Shown: positions 16,199 to 27,835, counted from the first letter of the stretch. The stretch: DNA of 64,000 nt from Isoptericola sp. AK164 (GCF_029643425.1 NZ_CP119106.1:2914001-2978000), one strand, 5' to 3'. Notes: generated by a model from the letters alone, not told the origin. Translations and numbers: made by a program.

Positions 16199-16927
16199 AT
16201 GGGCGTGCTCCACGCCGACGCACCACAGTGGTTCCTCTCCGCGTTCGTCCGGACGTGTCACGGAGCCGGCGCCACCGCCTCGGAGGACGACGTCCGAGCG
16301 GTCGGGACCGAGCTCATCGACCGATGGTCGGAGACGGATCGCCACTTCCACAACCTGCGCCATCTCGCCGCCGTCCTGCACCGGGTCGACGAGCTCGCGC
16401 ACGAGACGCACGAGCCGGACCTGGTCCGCCTCGCGGCCTGGTACCACGGCGCCGTGTTCGACGCCGACCGCAAGATCGCCTACGCGACGCGCGGCGGCGA
16501 GCAGACCACGCTGAGCGCCGAGCTGGCACGCGACCAGCTCACCGGGCTCGGAGTGCCCGCCCCGCGGGCCGATCGCGTCGCCGAGCTGGTCGAGACCATG
16601 GCCCGCCACAAGGCGCTGCCGGGGGACTTCGACTCGGCGGTGCTCAACGACGCCGACCTCGGCATGCTGGCCGCGGAGCCGCAGCGCTACAAGGAGTACG
16701 TGGCGGCGATCCGCGCCGAGTACGCGCACATCCCGCTCCCGGACTACCTCGACGCGCGGATCAAGGTGATCTCGAAGCTGCTCGGGCGGCCGCAGCTCTT
16801 CGTCAGCCCGCTGGGGCTGACGTGGGAGGAGCCGGCCCGGCAGAACCTCGACGCGGAGCTCCACCGGCTGGTCAAGGAGCGTCGTCGGCTCGAGGCCCAG
16901 ACCCCCGCGGGGCCGGCCCGCCAGTAG
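16199..16927 (+). CDS. HD-domain-like protein of unknown substrate
   Basis: A protein of 242 residues. HFHNLRHLAAVL and AAWYHGAVFD, about 50 residues apart, resemble the metal-binding H...HD pattern of the HD phosphohydrolase superfamily, and the second segment has His followed by an Asp a few residues on. VLNDADLGMLAAEP continues the helical core. Many actinobacteria have this stand-alone protein and no function is established that I know of. The ATG at 16199 is used because AAGGT precedes it by 11 bp; a GTG at 16181 in the same frame would add six residues. The 3' end runs directly into repeat array 2. Confidence 0.7.
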   Translation: MGVLHADAPQWFLSAFVRTCHGAGATASEDDVRAVGTELIDRWSETDRHFHNLRHLAAVLHRVDELAHETHEPDLVRLAAWYHGAVFDADRKIAYATRGGEQTTLSAELARDQLTGLGVPAPRADRVAELVETMARHKALPGDFDSAVLNDADLGMLAAEPQRYKEYVAAIRAEYAHIPLPDYLDARIKVISKLLGRPQLFVSPLGLTWEEPARQNLDAELHRLVKERRRLEAQTPAGPARQ

Positions 16928-16948
16928 CCCCAGCAGCCGCCGCTCGCC

Positions 16949-17040
16949 GAGGTAGGCAACTCCGGGCCGAGGTAGGCAACCCCTCGGCGAGGTAGGCAAC
17001 TCCGGGCCGAGGTAGGCAACCCCTCGGCGAGGTAGGCCGT
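16949..17040 (+). repeat. 3'-end array 2 of family G, one-way
   Basis: Five units of GAGGTAGGCAAC begin at 16949, 16969, 16989, 17009 and 17029 (the last decays after GAGGTAGGC), all in the sense direction of the HD-type gene that ends 21 bp upstream. The spacers alternate TCCGGGCC and CCCTCGGC. GCCGAGG and CCTCGGC therefore flank a 9-nt TAGGCAACC loop and can form 7-bp hairpins in the transcript. Confidence 0.93.
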
Positions 17041-17063
17041 CGTCCACAGGCTGTGGACGACGG
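17037..17063. repeat. Short perfect palindrome at the end of array 2
   Basis: Arms CCGTCGTCCACAG and CTGTGGACGACGG flank a single G. It begins inside the last array unit and lies 75 bp before the WXG100 start. It could cap the array as a hairpin terminator for the HD-type gene or form part of the downstream promoter region; nothing in the sequence decides. Confidence 0.6.
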
Positions 17064-17137
17064 CGGCGCGCCCGCACGCACCCGCCTAGCGTCGTGAGCA
17101 GCCCGGTCCACCGGGACCCACGACGAAGGAGCAGCAC

Positions 17138-17428
17138 GTGCGATACGAGGTCGACAGCGATCGGGTGGCGCAGGCGAGCGCGGCGGTGAACGGTTCCGTC
17201 GGGGCGATCCGCGCCGAGGTCGGGGCGATGATGCGTCACCTGCAGGATCTCCAGGCGAGCTGGCACGGCAGCGCGGCGACGTCGTTCGCCGGCGTGATGA
17301 CGCAGTGGCAGTCCGCCCAGACCCAGGTCGAGACCGCCCTGGACTCGGTCACCACCGCTCTGCAGGCGGCGTCGCAGACCTACTCCGACGCGGAGAGCCA
17401 GGCGACCCGCCTCTTCGCGACCCGCTGA
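17138..17428 (+). CDS. WXG100 family protein (ESAT-6-like)
   Basis: A 96-residue helical hairpin protein. The GTG start follows AAGGAG. The turn motif WHG lies at about residues 43-45 (LQASWHGSAATSFAG) between two Ala/Gln-rich helices, and YSDAES near the C-terminus fits the YxxxD/E export signal of type VII substrates. Such proteins are secreted by ESX-type machines, usually as dimers. There is only one copy here and no FtsK/SpoIIIE-type ATPase (EccC) or other secretion gene in the window, so it is an orphan that must use machinery elsewhere or work alone. Confidence 0.9.
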   Translation: MRYEVDSDRVAQASAAVNGSVGAIRAEVGAMMRHLQDLQASWHGSAATSFAGVMTQWQSAQTQVETALDSVTTALQAASQTYSDAESQATRLFATR

Positions 17429-17447
17429 CCCGCACCAGCGCCCCCAC

Positions 17448-17497
17448 GCACGACGGCGGCCGGCCACCTCCGCAGAGGTGACCGGCCGCCGTCGTGC
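17448..17497. terminator. Bidirectional hairpin between WXG100 gene and groEL
   Basis: A 23-bp stem with one mismatch and a CGCA loop sits 20 bp after the WXG100 stop and 38 bp from the groEL stop. The arms begin GCACGACGGCGGCCGG. Its position between two convergent genes supports two-way termination. Confidence 0.75.
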
Positions 17498-17535
17498 AGC
17501 GAGACGCGGTCAGGACCGCGCCGGGCGCGTCGGGA

Positions 17536-19239
<1,704 letters not shown>

Positions 19240-19297
19240 TCACATCACGCGCGGAGGCGAGCCTCACCGTTCGACCGAGTGGGTCACTCCGGGTCGA

Positions 19298-19324
19298 CTG
19301 TCACTCGACAGTCGAGAGTGCTAA
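19298..19324 (-). promoter_or_regulatory. CIRCE operator 1 of groEL (degenerate half)
   Basis: The half-sites CTGTCACTC and GAGTGCTAA flank exactly 9 bp. The right half matches the CIRCE consensus fully and the left half differs at three positions. A separate 9-bp perfect palindrome (arms TCGACTGTC/GACAGTCGA, 19294-19315) overlaps it. HrcA repressor binding is predicted. Confidence 0.75.
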
Positions 19325-19327
19325 GAC

Positions 19328-19357
19328 ATTATTGGCACTCTCGCCCCGAGAGTGCAA
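19328..19357 (-). promoter_or_regulatory. groEL promoter
   Basis: On the minus strand TTGCAC (19352-19357) and AATAAT (19328-19333) are 18 bp apart, giving a strong housekeeping-type promoter. The -35 lies in CIRCE 2 and the expected start site lies in CIRCE 1, so the repressor would cover the promoter. Confidence 0.75.
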
Positions 19358-19358
19358 G
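19332..19358 (-). promoter_or_regulatory. CIRCE operator 2 of groEL
   Basis: TTGGCACTC and GAGTGCAAG flank 9 bp; each half is within one or two bases of the CIRCE consensus. It is the better of the two copies and overlaps the -35 element. Confidence 0.85.
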
Positions 19359-19403
19359 ATGTTCGCCCGCGGCGCACAGCGCCGTGGACCGCGGACGACG
19401 AAG

Positions 19404-19443
19404 GCCGGCACCCGCGACGCGTGGGGCGTCGTCGGGCACCGGC
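19404..19443 (-). terminator. Putative terminator of the LytR_C gene
   Basis: An imperfect GC-rich stem (arms GCCGGCACCCGCGACGC and its near complement, one bulge) lies 30 bp downstream of the LytR_C stop. The rest of the 306-bp gap holds the groEL control region. Confidence 0.5.
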
Positions 19444-19473
19444 CTCCGCTCCCCCGCGGGGGACGCGTGGGTG

Positions 19474-20133
19474 CTACGGCATCTCGTGCAGGATGGCGAG
19501 CACGTCACCGCTGGCCACGGCGACCTCCGTGACGTTCTCGGCGGGGATGCCGAAGGAGCTCGCCACCGCGAGCGCCGTGTCCTCGTCCTCGGCCGTCGCG
19601 TACCAGATCGTGTCGACCTCGGGCGGCGTCTGGCCCTCCGGGTAGTCCTCCGGCGAGACGTTGGTGTACCCCTCACCGGCGAGGACGTCGGCGTTGGCGC
19701 CGGCCAGGCCCGGGGTGCCGGCCGCGTTGAGCACCCGCACGAACGCGTCGTAGTTCGGCTCGGGGGCCGGTTCCTCCGTCGGCTCCTCCGTGGGCTCCTC
19801 GGTGGGCTCCTCGGTGGACTCGCCCTCACCGGACCCCTCGGTCGACCCGTCGCCGGAGGCCTCGCCGCCGTCGCCCTCGGACGCCTCCGGGCTGGCGGAG
19901 GTCTCCGGCGCGGCCGACTCCTGCTGCGCGGCCGGCGGGTTGTCGGTGCCCCGGCCGTCGGACAGGAAGGACACGATGCCGACCGCCAGCCCGGCGAAGA
20001 CGACGGCGACCAGCAGGAACGGCCAGGCAGAGCTCCACCCGCTGCGGGGCTCGCGGTGCACGCCCACGGGCGACCCCTCGGGACCGCGGACGTCGAACTC
20101 GTCGGGCGGGTACGGGTAGTGGCTCTTCGTCAC
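19474..20133 (-). CDS. LytR C-terminal domain membrane protein
   Basis: A 219-residue protein with a cytoplasmic N-terminus of about 35 residues, one membrane helix (AWPFLLVAVVFAGLAVGIVSFL), a long acidic linker with the run TEEPTEEPTEEPTEEP and a C-terminal LytR_C domain (PF13399) containing VRVLNAAGTPGLAGANADVL and TIWYATAEDEDTALAVA. The domain is thus outside the cell, probably near the wall, but it lacks the LytR-CpsA-Psr catalytic domain. It starts at GTG 20133. The function of stand-alone LytR_C proteins is unknown. It reads toward groEL and has its own likely terminator. Confidence 0.85.
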   Translation of the reverse strand: MTKSHYPYPPDEFDVRGPEGSPVGVHREPRSGWSSAWPFLLVAVVFAGLAVGIVSFLSDGRGTDNPPAAQQESAAPETSASPEASEGDGGEASGDGSTEGSGEGESTEEPTEEPTEEPTEEPAPEPNYDAFVRVLNAAGTPGLAGANADVLAGEGYTNVSPEDYPEGQTPPEVDTIWYATAEDEDTALAVASSFGIPAENVTEVAVASGDVLAILHEMP

Positions 20134-20214
20134 GCCGCACAGGGTAGCGGGTCGAGATGGGCACGAGTACAGAGCTTGTTCAGCACGGTGCCAAACCTGT
20201 TCAGCGCCGTGGCA

Positions 20215-20529
20215 TCAGCCCCGCGTGCCGTCGAGGCGACGCGAGCTGCGGGCGCGCTGACGGGTCGACCGCATGCGGCGCAGCCGCTTGACCAGCATCG
20301 GGTCGTGGGCGAGCGCCTCGGGGGTGTCGATCAGCGCGTTGAGCACCTGGTAGTAGCGCGTCGCGGACAGGTCGAACAGCTCGCGCACCGCCTGCTCCTT
20401 GGAGCCGGCGTACTTCCACCACTGCTTCTCGAAGGCGAGGATCTCGCGGTCGCGGTCGGACAGCGCCTCGGCGGCGTCCGACGACGGAGCCTGCGTGGAG
20501 TCGACCTCGTGGACCAGCATCTCGCTCAT
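20215..20529 (-). CDS. DUF3263 small DNA-binding-like protein
   Basis: A 104-residue protein beginning [12 protein letters not shown] at ATG 20529. The core [28 protein letters not shown], followed by [19 protein letters not shown], matches the actinobacterial DUF3263 family, which looks like a sigma-region-4-type helix-turn-helix. The tail is very basic ([21 protein letters not shown]), which also fits nucleic acid binding. It is divergent from the uracil-DNA glycosylase gene. No target is known. The longer open frame upstream is a shadow of that neighbour. Confidence 0.85.
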   Translation of the reverse strand: MSEMLVHEVDSTQAPSSDAAEALSDRDREILAFEKQWWKYAGSKEQAVRELFDLSATRYYQVLNALIDTPEALAHDPMLVKRLRRMRSTRQRARSSRRLDGTRG

Positions 20530-20617
20530 GCGCCCCAGTATGGGGCACTTCGGACGCCGTCCCGGGGAGCCCGGCCCGCGCGTCGCCCCTCCCCCGGGCC
20601 CTGCTAGCGTCGCCGTC

Positions 20618-21385
20618 GTGGAGACGACGCCGGACCCTGCCGCCACCGCACCGCCCGCGCCCCCCGCGGCGCCGCCGTCGGGCACCCCCGCCCCCGGGGC
20701 CCCGCCGTCGGGCCGCCCGCCGCTGGACCAGGTCATGGCGCCCGACTGGGCCGCCGCCCTGGCCGACGTCGAGCCGCAGATCCACGCCATGGGCGACTTC
20801 CTGCGCGCCGAGGTCGCCGCCGGCCGCCAGTACCTGCCGGCCCCGGGCGACGTCTTCGCGGCGTTCCGGCGCCCGCTCGCGGACGTCAGGGTGCTGGTGG
20901 TGGGCCAGGACCCGTACCCCACGCCCGGCCACCCCATGGGACTGTCGTTCTCGGTCCAGCCGGACGTGCGACCGCTGCCGAAGTCGCTGGTCAACATCTT
21001 CACCGAGCTCGCCGACGACGTCGGCGCACCGGCACCGAGCACCGGCGACCTGAGCCCGTGGGCGGACCAGGGCGTGATGATGCTCAACCGGGTGCTGACG
21101 GTGCAGCCGGGCCGGCCGGCATCGCACCGGGGCCAGGGCTGGGAACAGGTCACCGAGGCGGCGATCAAGGCGCTGGTGGCCCGCGGCGGCCCCCTGGTGG
21201 CCATCCTGTGGGGCCGCGATGCGGCGTCGCTCACACCCTGGCTCGGCGGCACCCCGACCGTGGAGTCGGCGCACCCCAGCCCGCTGGCGGCCTACCGCGG
21301 GTTCTTCGGCTCGAAGCCGTTCTCGCGCGTCAACGCCCTGCTCGAGCAGCAGGGCGGGACACCCGTGGACTGGCGACTGCCCTGA
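20618..21385 (+). CDS. ung: Uracil-DNA glycosylase (family 1)
   Basis: A 255-residue enzyme that removes uracil from DNA at the start of base excision repair. Motif [10 protein letters not shown] places the catalytic Asp at residue 98; [20 protein letters not shown] and the DNA-intercalating [21 protein letters not shown] are all present. The GTG at 20618 is used; it follows a TAGCGT -10-like box within 10 bp, hinting at a leaderless transcript. The first ~35 residues are a Pro/Ala/Gly-rich extension not needed for the fold. It is divergent from the DUF3263 gene. Confidence 0.94.
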   Translation: METTPDPAATAPPAPPAAPPSGTPAPGAPPSGRPPLDQVMAPDWAAALADVEPQIHAMGDFLRAEVAAGRQYLPAPGDVFAAFRRPLADVRVLVVGQDPYPTPGHPMGLSFSVQPDVRPLPKSLVNIFTELADDVGAPAPSTGDLSPWADQGVMMLNRVLTVQPGRPASHRGQGWEQVTEAAIKALVARGGPLVAILWGRDAASLTPWLGGTPTVESAHPSPLAAYRGFFGSKPFSRVNALLEQQGGTPVDWRLP

Positions 21386-21420
21386 GCAACCGTCGGCACG
21401 AACGGGTGCAGAATGGTCGC

Positions 21421-22254
21421 GTGGCTTCGCACGACAGCATCCCCCCGTGGTCCCGCTACGTCGCGATCGGCGACTCGTTCTCCGAGGGCCTGTGGGACCC
21501 GTACCCGTACGACGACGGCACCCGCGCCCCCGCCGGCACCGAGACGACCGCGGTGCAGCGCGGCTGGACGGACCGGCTCGCCGACCACCTGGCCGAGCGC
21601 CGGGGCGACGAGGGTCTGGAGTACGCCAACCTCGCGATCCGCGGCAAGAAGCTGCGCCAGATCGTCGACGAGCAGCTCGACGTCGCCCTCGCGATGCAGC
21701 CGGACCTCGTCTCGATCGTCGGCGGCGGCAACGACATCCTGCGCCCTCAGGCGGACATCGACGGCCTGACGGCGACCCTGGAGGACGCCGTGGCCCGCCT
21801 GCGCGCGTCCGGGGCGGACGTGCTGATGGGCACCGGCTTCCGGGCCGGCGGCGCCCTGAGCCTCACCAGCGGACGGGTCGGGCAGTACAACGCCACGATC
21901 TGGTCGATCGCGCGGCGCCACGGCGCGTACGTGCTGGACAACTGGGGCCTCGGCGCGCTGCACGACTGGCGCCTGTGGTCCGACGACCGCATCCACCTGA
22001 CCGACGAGGGGCACCGCCGCGTGGCGAACGCCGCCCTGGTCGGGCTCGGCCTCGCGCCGGACGACGACACCTTCGACGACGTGCTGCCGGCGGCCACGGC
22101 GCGGCGCCTGCGCGAGCGCGCCCGGGAGGACGCCCAGTGGGCGCGGGCGCACGTGATGCCGTGGGTGCAGCGGCGGCTGCGCGGGACGTCCAGCGGCGAC
22201 GGCCGGACGCCGAAGTGGCCGACGCCGCTGCCGTGGCCCCCGTCGGAGCGCTGA
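21421..22254 (+). CDS. SGNH/GDSL-family hydrolase
   Basis: A 277-residue esterase-type hydrolase. Block I is AIGDSFSEGL with the nucleophile Ser near residue 17, block III is VGGGNDILRP and block V is DRIHLTDEGH, giving the Ser-Asp-His set. There is no signal peptide, so it acts in the cytoplasm. A charged C-terminal extension follows the fold (REDAQWARAHVMPWVQRRL). The GTG start is 35 bp after the ung stop, so the two may be co-transcribed. The substrate is unknown; the family includes lipases, thioesterases and acetyl-esterases. Confidence 0.88.
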   Translation: MASHDSIPPWSRYVAIGDSFSEGLWDPYPYDDGTRAPAGTETTAVQRGWTDRLADHLAERRGDEGLEYANLAIRGKKLRQIVDEQLDVALAMQPDLVSIVGGGNDILRPQADIDGLTATLEDAVARLRASGADVLMGTGFRAGGALSLTSGRVGQYNATIWSIARRHGAYVLDNWGLGALHDWRLWSDDRIHLTDEGHRRVANAALVGLGLAPDDDTFDDVLPAATARRLRERAREDAQWARAHVMPWVQRRLRGTSSGDGRTPKWPTPLPWPPSER

Positions 22255-22308
22255 GCCCGGCGCAGGACCCGTCCGGGACGGGGACCCGCGTGGCGCGGGG
22301 AGGGGTGG

Positions 22309-22381
22309 AGCCGCCTGTCGGGTTCGAACCGACGACCTTCCGTTTACAAGACGGGAGCTCTACCAGCTGAGCTAAGGCGGC
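22309..22381 (-). tRNA. tRNA-Thr (anticodon TGT)
   Basis: Reading leftward, a 73-nt cloverleaf has acceptor arms GCCGCCT/AGGCGGC, D-arm GCTC/GAGC, anticodon loop CTTGTAA (TGT, reads ACA) and T-arm GTCGG-TTCGAAC-CCGAC. The discriminator T is followed by an encoded CCA (22306-22308). The first anticodon-stem pair is a C-A mismatch. No integrase or attachment site is next to it. Confidence 0.95.
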
Positions 22382-22424
22382 GGGGCGGGACCCATCGTAC
22401 CGAGCACGACGGCCCCGCCGAAGC

Positions 22425-22485
22425 GCTGTGGGCATGAAATATGCAGCCCGGCTCGCGCTCAGGCTGCATATTTCATACCCACAGC
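22425..22485. repeat. Dispersed palindrome family P, copy B
   Basis: Two 24-bp arms (left begins GCTGTGGGCATGAAATATGC) with a single mismatch flank a 13-bp loop. The core is shared with copies at 5128 and 35885. It sits 8 bp downstream of the DsbA-like gene's stop, between that gene and the tRNA. Confidence 0.85.
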
Positions 22486-22492
22486 GAAGGGG

Positions 22493-23362
22493 TTACTCGT
22501 CGGCGGACTCGTCCTCGGTCGCCGTGTCGCCCGCGGCACCGCCGCCCTGCACCGCCGCGAGCAGCGCACCGGGCTGGTTCCAGGTCTCGAAGCGCTCGCC
22601 GTCCACCAGGATGGTCGGCGTGCCGAAGCCGCCGTTGGCGTTCCACAGGTCCTCGTTCGCCGAGGCCTCGTTCGTCAGCGAGAACACGTACTGGCCGAAG
22701 GTGGCGCGGGCCGTCCCGTCGGCGATGCCGGCGGCGACGTCGGCCGGGACGCCGGCCTGCTCGGCGATCGCGGCCATCTCGTCGTCGCTCAGCCCGGAGG
22801 TGTTCTCCGACGGCTGGTTGGCGAACAGCGCCTCGTTGAAGGCGTAGAAGGACTCCGGCGCGCGGTCGGCCACCCAGTACGCCGCCGAGGCCGAGCGCGT
22901 CGAGAAGTCCGACCCGCTGGACATCCGGTCCAGGATCGACACCGGGTGGAAGACGACGGTCGCGTCACCCTCGGTGAGCATGGTCTCGACGTCGGCGCCG
23001 TTGATGTCCTCGAACTGGCCGCAGATGGGGCACATGTAGTCGAGGTACTCGTCGACGACGGGCACGCCCTCGTTCTCGCCGCCGGCCACGAGATCCGCGC
23101 CGACGGGGATGCCGCCGCCCTCGAGCGCCGTCGCGGGCACGTTCTCGACCTCGGCGAGCGGGACGTCGTCCACGGCCGTCCGCTCCGCCTCGTTCATGAG
23201 GATGAAGACGGCGACGGCGACCAGCGCCGCGACGGCCACGCCGAGCGCGCCGAAGACGATCAGCCGGTTGCGGCGGTCGCGCTGCGCCTGCTGCTGCTGG
23301 ATGGCGAGCGCCTGGGCACGGGCCTCGTCACGGCGCTGCGCCTTGTTCTGCTTGTTGGACAT
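22493..23362 (-). CDS. Membrane-anchored DsbA-family thioredoxin-fold protein
   Basis: A 289-residue extracytoplasmic thiol oxidoreductase. A basic, Gln-rich cytoplasmic segment of about 32 residues leads to one membrane helix (LIVFGALGVAVAALVAVAVFILM). The thioredoxin-like domain (DsbA type, PF13462) starts near residue 95 with the active-site CPIC in VDEYLDYMCPICGQFED; the cis-Pro loop is GGFGTPTILVDGERF. Such proteins form or reshuffle disulfides in exported proteins. The C-terminal ~20 residues are acidic and probably disordered. It starts at ATG 23362 and ends at palindrome copy B. Confidence 0.92.
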   Translation of the reverse strand: MSNKQNKAQRRDEARAQALAIQQQQAQRDRRNRLIVFGALGVAVAALVAVAVFILMNEAERTAVDDVPLAEVENVPATALEGGGIPVGADLVAGGENEGVPVVDEYLDYMCPICGQFEDINGADVETMLTEGDATVVFHPVSILDRMSSGSDFSTRSASAAYWVADRAPESFYAFNEALFANQPSENTSGLSDDEMAAIAEQAGVPADVAAGIADGTARATFGQYVFSLTNEASANEDLWNANGGFGTPTILVDGERFETWNQPGALLAAVQGGGAAGDTATEDESADE

Positions 23363-23510
23363 CTCGGTGCGGGTCCTTCGGGTCGTGACGGGCGGGGCGA
23401 TCCGGCGGCCAGCCTACCGGTGCGGCCGGGAGGGTGACCGGGGCGCTCGCGGGCACTGCCCGCGCCACGACGCTAGGGAGAGAACCTGGACGGAACCTGG
23501 GAAACAGGTC

Positions 23511-25388
23511 TCAGAACAGTGACGGCGGCCCGTTCATCGGCCACCAGACGATCTCGACGGGGTCGGTGAGCAGCTCGGAGTACAGCACCCACGAGCCGAC
23601 CAGGCAGATCGCGATCACGACGACGGCCCCCACCAGCCCGGGAGCGAGGTTGTTGAGCAGCCGCCGGGCGCCGTCGCGGGCGGTGCGACCGGCCGGTCCG
23701 AACCAGGTCGCCACGACGGCGAGCAGCATGGCCCCCGCGAGCACCCCGGCGAAGACGATGGGAGCGTTGCGTCCGCCGACGGACCGGGACTCGACGTCCT
23801 CCAGTGGCGCCACGATCCAGTTGCCGTCCCCGAACAGCCAGTAGCCGCCCATCATCGCCAGCAGGCCGACGCAGCCGCCGACCACCGCCGCGGGGATGAC
23901 CCCGAGGGCGCCGATCACGGCGTGGTACGGCAGCAGCAGGCCGGCCACCCAGCCGTCGGAGGACCGCACCCCGCGCCGCTCGCGCCGCTCGTGGAACCGC
24001 TGGGACGACGTCCCCACGATCCGGCACAGCACGGTCACCCCGCACAGGGCCCCGAACGCCACCAGCGGGTAGAAGGCCGCGAGCACCACGAACGGCACCC
24101 CGAGCGCGAGCACGGTGCCCCACCGCCGCCGGTGGACCGGCGGGACGTAGGGGCCCTGCGGTTCCTCGGGGGTGGGGTCGACGTCCTCGGCCGCGTCCGC
24201 GATCTCCTCGTACGTCCGGTACCGCACCTCGCCGAGCGGGATCGCGCGCGTGGCGCCGTCCTGCGCCCCGGCGCGGGCCCGCTCCTCGGAGGTCATGGTC
24301 TGCGCGGTGCCGGCCGGCGCCTCCGCCGGCGGCACGGGCGGGCCGACGACGGCGGTCTCGTCGGGTGCGGGCGACGCGGTCGGCGAGCCCGCCCCGGGCG
24401 ACCCCTCCTCCGGCGTGCCGGCGCTGCCGAGGGCGCCGGCCGCCGTCGCCGCCGTCGCGGCACCGGCCGCGACGACGATCCGCTGCGTGGCCTGCGGGTC
24501 CGCCTCGATGTCGACGACCTCCCCGGCCCCCTCCTCGAGGTCGCGGCGGATCGCCCGCACCACGTCGGTCGGACCCCACCGCTGAGCCGGGTCGGGCTGC
24601 AGGGCCCCCGCCAGCGCGCGGGCCGTGCGGGCCGGCACCCCGACGAGGTCCGCGCGACCCTGCCGGGACCGCTGCAGCACGACGTCGGTGGGCCGCACCC
24701 CGAACGGCGACCGGCCCGTCGCGGCGAACGCGAGCAGGGCTGCCCAGCTCCACCAGTCCGTCTCGGGGACCGGGTCGCCGCCGTCGAGCAGCTCGGGGGC
24801 GATGTAGCCGGGAGTCCCCATGACGAAGCCGGTCATCGTGGTCCGGGTGTCGCCGGAACTCTGCGAGATCCCGAAGTCGATGAGGCTGGGCCCGTCCCCC
24901 GTGACCATCACGTTGGAGGGCTTCAGGTCCCGGTGCACGACCCCGGCGGCGTGCACGGACTCCAGGGCGTCGGCGAGCTGGTCGGCCAGGGAGAACAGGT
25001 CGGACACGTCCAGCGGGCCGCGGGCGTCGATCTCCTCCTCGAGGGTGAGCCCCTCGACGAGCTCGGTGACGACGAACGCGTGCGGCCCCTCGAACTCGGC
25101 GTCGAGCACCTGGGCCACGGCCGGGTGCCGCAGGCGCTGCAGGGCGGCGACCTCGCGGCGCAGCCGCTGGCGTCCGGCCGGATCGGCGTCGACGTGGGCG
25201 TGCAGGACCTTCAGGGCCACCCGTTCGCCCGCGCCGTCCCGGGCCTCGTAGACGGCGCCCATGGCACCGCGGCCGAGCGCGGCGACGACGGTGTACCCGC
25301 CGACGTCCGTCCCCGGGGCCAGACCACCGTCCGGTCCGGGCGCGGCCGTCTCCTGGGTCAGTACCTCCGCGTCGTCACCCACAGCCAT
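23511..25388 (-). CDS. Membrane serine/threonine protein kinase with polytopic C-terminus
   Basis: A 625-residue Hanks-type kinase. The N-terminal ~270 residues hold the glycine loop LGRGAMGAVYEA, Lys in VALKVLHAHVD, HRDLKPSNVM, the DFG equivalent LIDFGIS, and the APE-like GYIAPELL, so the kinase is intact. A Pro/Ala/Gly-rich linker of about 170 residues follows. The C-terminal ~200 residues hold about five membrane helices rather than the usual single helix with extracellular PASTA repeats. The ATG at 25388 is chosen; a GTG nine bases upstream overlaps a TACGGT -10-like box. It could sense a membrane state, but the ligand and substrates are unknown. Confidence 0.9.
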   Translation of the reverse strand: MAVGDDAEVLTQETAAPGPDGGLAPGTDVGGYTVVAALGRGAMGAVYEARDGAGERVALKVLHAHVDADPAGRQRLRREVAALQRLRHPAVAQVLDAEFEGPHAFVVTELVEGLTLEEEIDARGPLDVSDLFSLADQLADALESVHAAGVVHRDLKPSNVMVTGDGPSLIDFGISQSSGDTRTTMTGFVMGTPGYIAPELLDGGDPVPETDWWSWAALLAFAATGRSPFGVRPTDVVLQRSRQGRADLVGVPARTARALAGALQPDPAQRWGPTDVVRAIRRDLEEGAGEVVDIEADPQATQRIVVAAGAATAATAAGALGSAGTPEEGSPGAGSPTASPAPDETAVVGPPVPPAEAPAGTAQTMTSEERARAGAQDGATRAIPLGEVRYRTYEEIADAAEDVDPTPEEPQGPYVPPVHRRRWGTVLALGVPFVVLAAFYPLVAFGALCGVTVLCRIVGTSSQRFHERRERRGVRSSDGWVAGLLLPYHAVIGALGVIPAAVVGGCVGLLAMMGGYWLFGDGNWIVAPLEDVESRSVGGRNAPIVFAGVLAGAMLLAVVATWFGPAGRTARDGARRLLNNLAPGLVGAVVVIAICLVGSWVLYSELLTDPVEIVWWPMNGPPSLF

Positions 25389-25542
25389 GACGGACACCGT
25401 AGCGTCGCGCCACCGGCCGCGCGCCCCGGCCCGCCGCGGTTCACCCCGCGCGTCGCCGCGAGAGCCTGGATAAGGTGCGCCCAGGACTCCGCACTACCCT
25501 GTGCATCGGGTCGGCGTCCACCAACCTTGGGAGAGAACACCT

Positions 25543-27007
<1,465 letters not shown>

Positions 27008-27015
<8 letters not shown>

Positions 27016-27835
27016 TCGGCACGACCAGGACTTGGCGGAGACCCTGCTCGGCGCGCTCGACCGCTTCGCCGTCGACGACGGCGCGGCCCTGCTCGTCGCC
27101 CTCGACTTCGACGGCACGCTCGCCCCGCTGGTGGACGACCCGACGGCCTCGCGCATGACCCCGGCCGCCCGGGACGCCGTCGACGCCCTCGGGGCGACGG
27201 CCGCGGAGCGGGTGCGCCTGGCGTTCGTCTCCGGACGGGACCTGGAGGACCTCGCGCTGCGCGCCGCTCCCCCGGTCGGCTCCTACCTGGTGGGCAGCCA
27301 CGGCGCCCAGACGGGGCACGCGACACCCGACGGGCTCGAGGCGGTGCCCCTGGAGCTCACGGCCGAGGAGCACGAGACGCTCACCGCGCTGCGGGCCGCC
27401 CTGGACGAGGCGGTGTCCGGCCGCGAGGGCGCCTGGGTGCAGCACAAGCCGAGCGCCGCCGTCCTGCACACCCGCCTGGCCGGCCCGCAGGACACCGGGG
27501 CCGCGGTCGAGGCCGCGGACGCGGCCGCCGCCCGGCTCGGGCTGGAGGCCATGCACGGCAAGGACGTCGTCGAGATCGCGGTGCTGCACACGTCCAAGGG
27601 CGAGGCGCTGGAACGGCTGCGCGACGTCGTCGGGCACGACGTCGGCACCGACCGCGTGCGCGTGCTGTACGCGGGGGACGACACCACCGACGAGAAGGCC
27701 TTCGCCGTGCTGGAGGCCGGGGACCTGGCGCTCAAGGTCGGTGACGGGGACACCCTCGCGCCGCACCGCGTCGCAGGGGCCGACGACGTCGCCGCGGTGC
27801 TGGACCGGCTGCGCGCGTCGTTCGCGGCGCGCTGA
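27008..27835 (+). CDS. otsB: Trehalose-6-phosphate phosphatase
   Basis: A 275-residue HAD-superfamily phosphatase that removes phosphate from trehalose 6-phosphate. Motif I is DFDGTLAPLV with the nucleophile Asp near residue 37, motif II FVSGRDLEDL, and motif IV YAGDDTTDEKAF. VQHKPSAAVLHTR is the typical cap region. It overlaps otsA by 8 bp and is the second gene of the two-gene operon. No terminator is obvious after it; the 214-bp gap carries the promoter and leader of the next gene. Confidence 0.94.

Noticed and set aside
17037-17063. DnaA-box-like TGTGGAC palindrome as a replication origin
   Set aside because: It matches the DnaA box poorly and there is no cluster of boxes and no dnaA or dnaN nearby.
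22306-22492. tRNA-Thr as an integration site
   Set aside because: No duplicated tRNA 3' end, integrase or unusual gene content is seen on either side.
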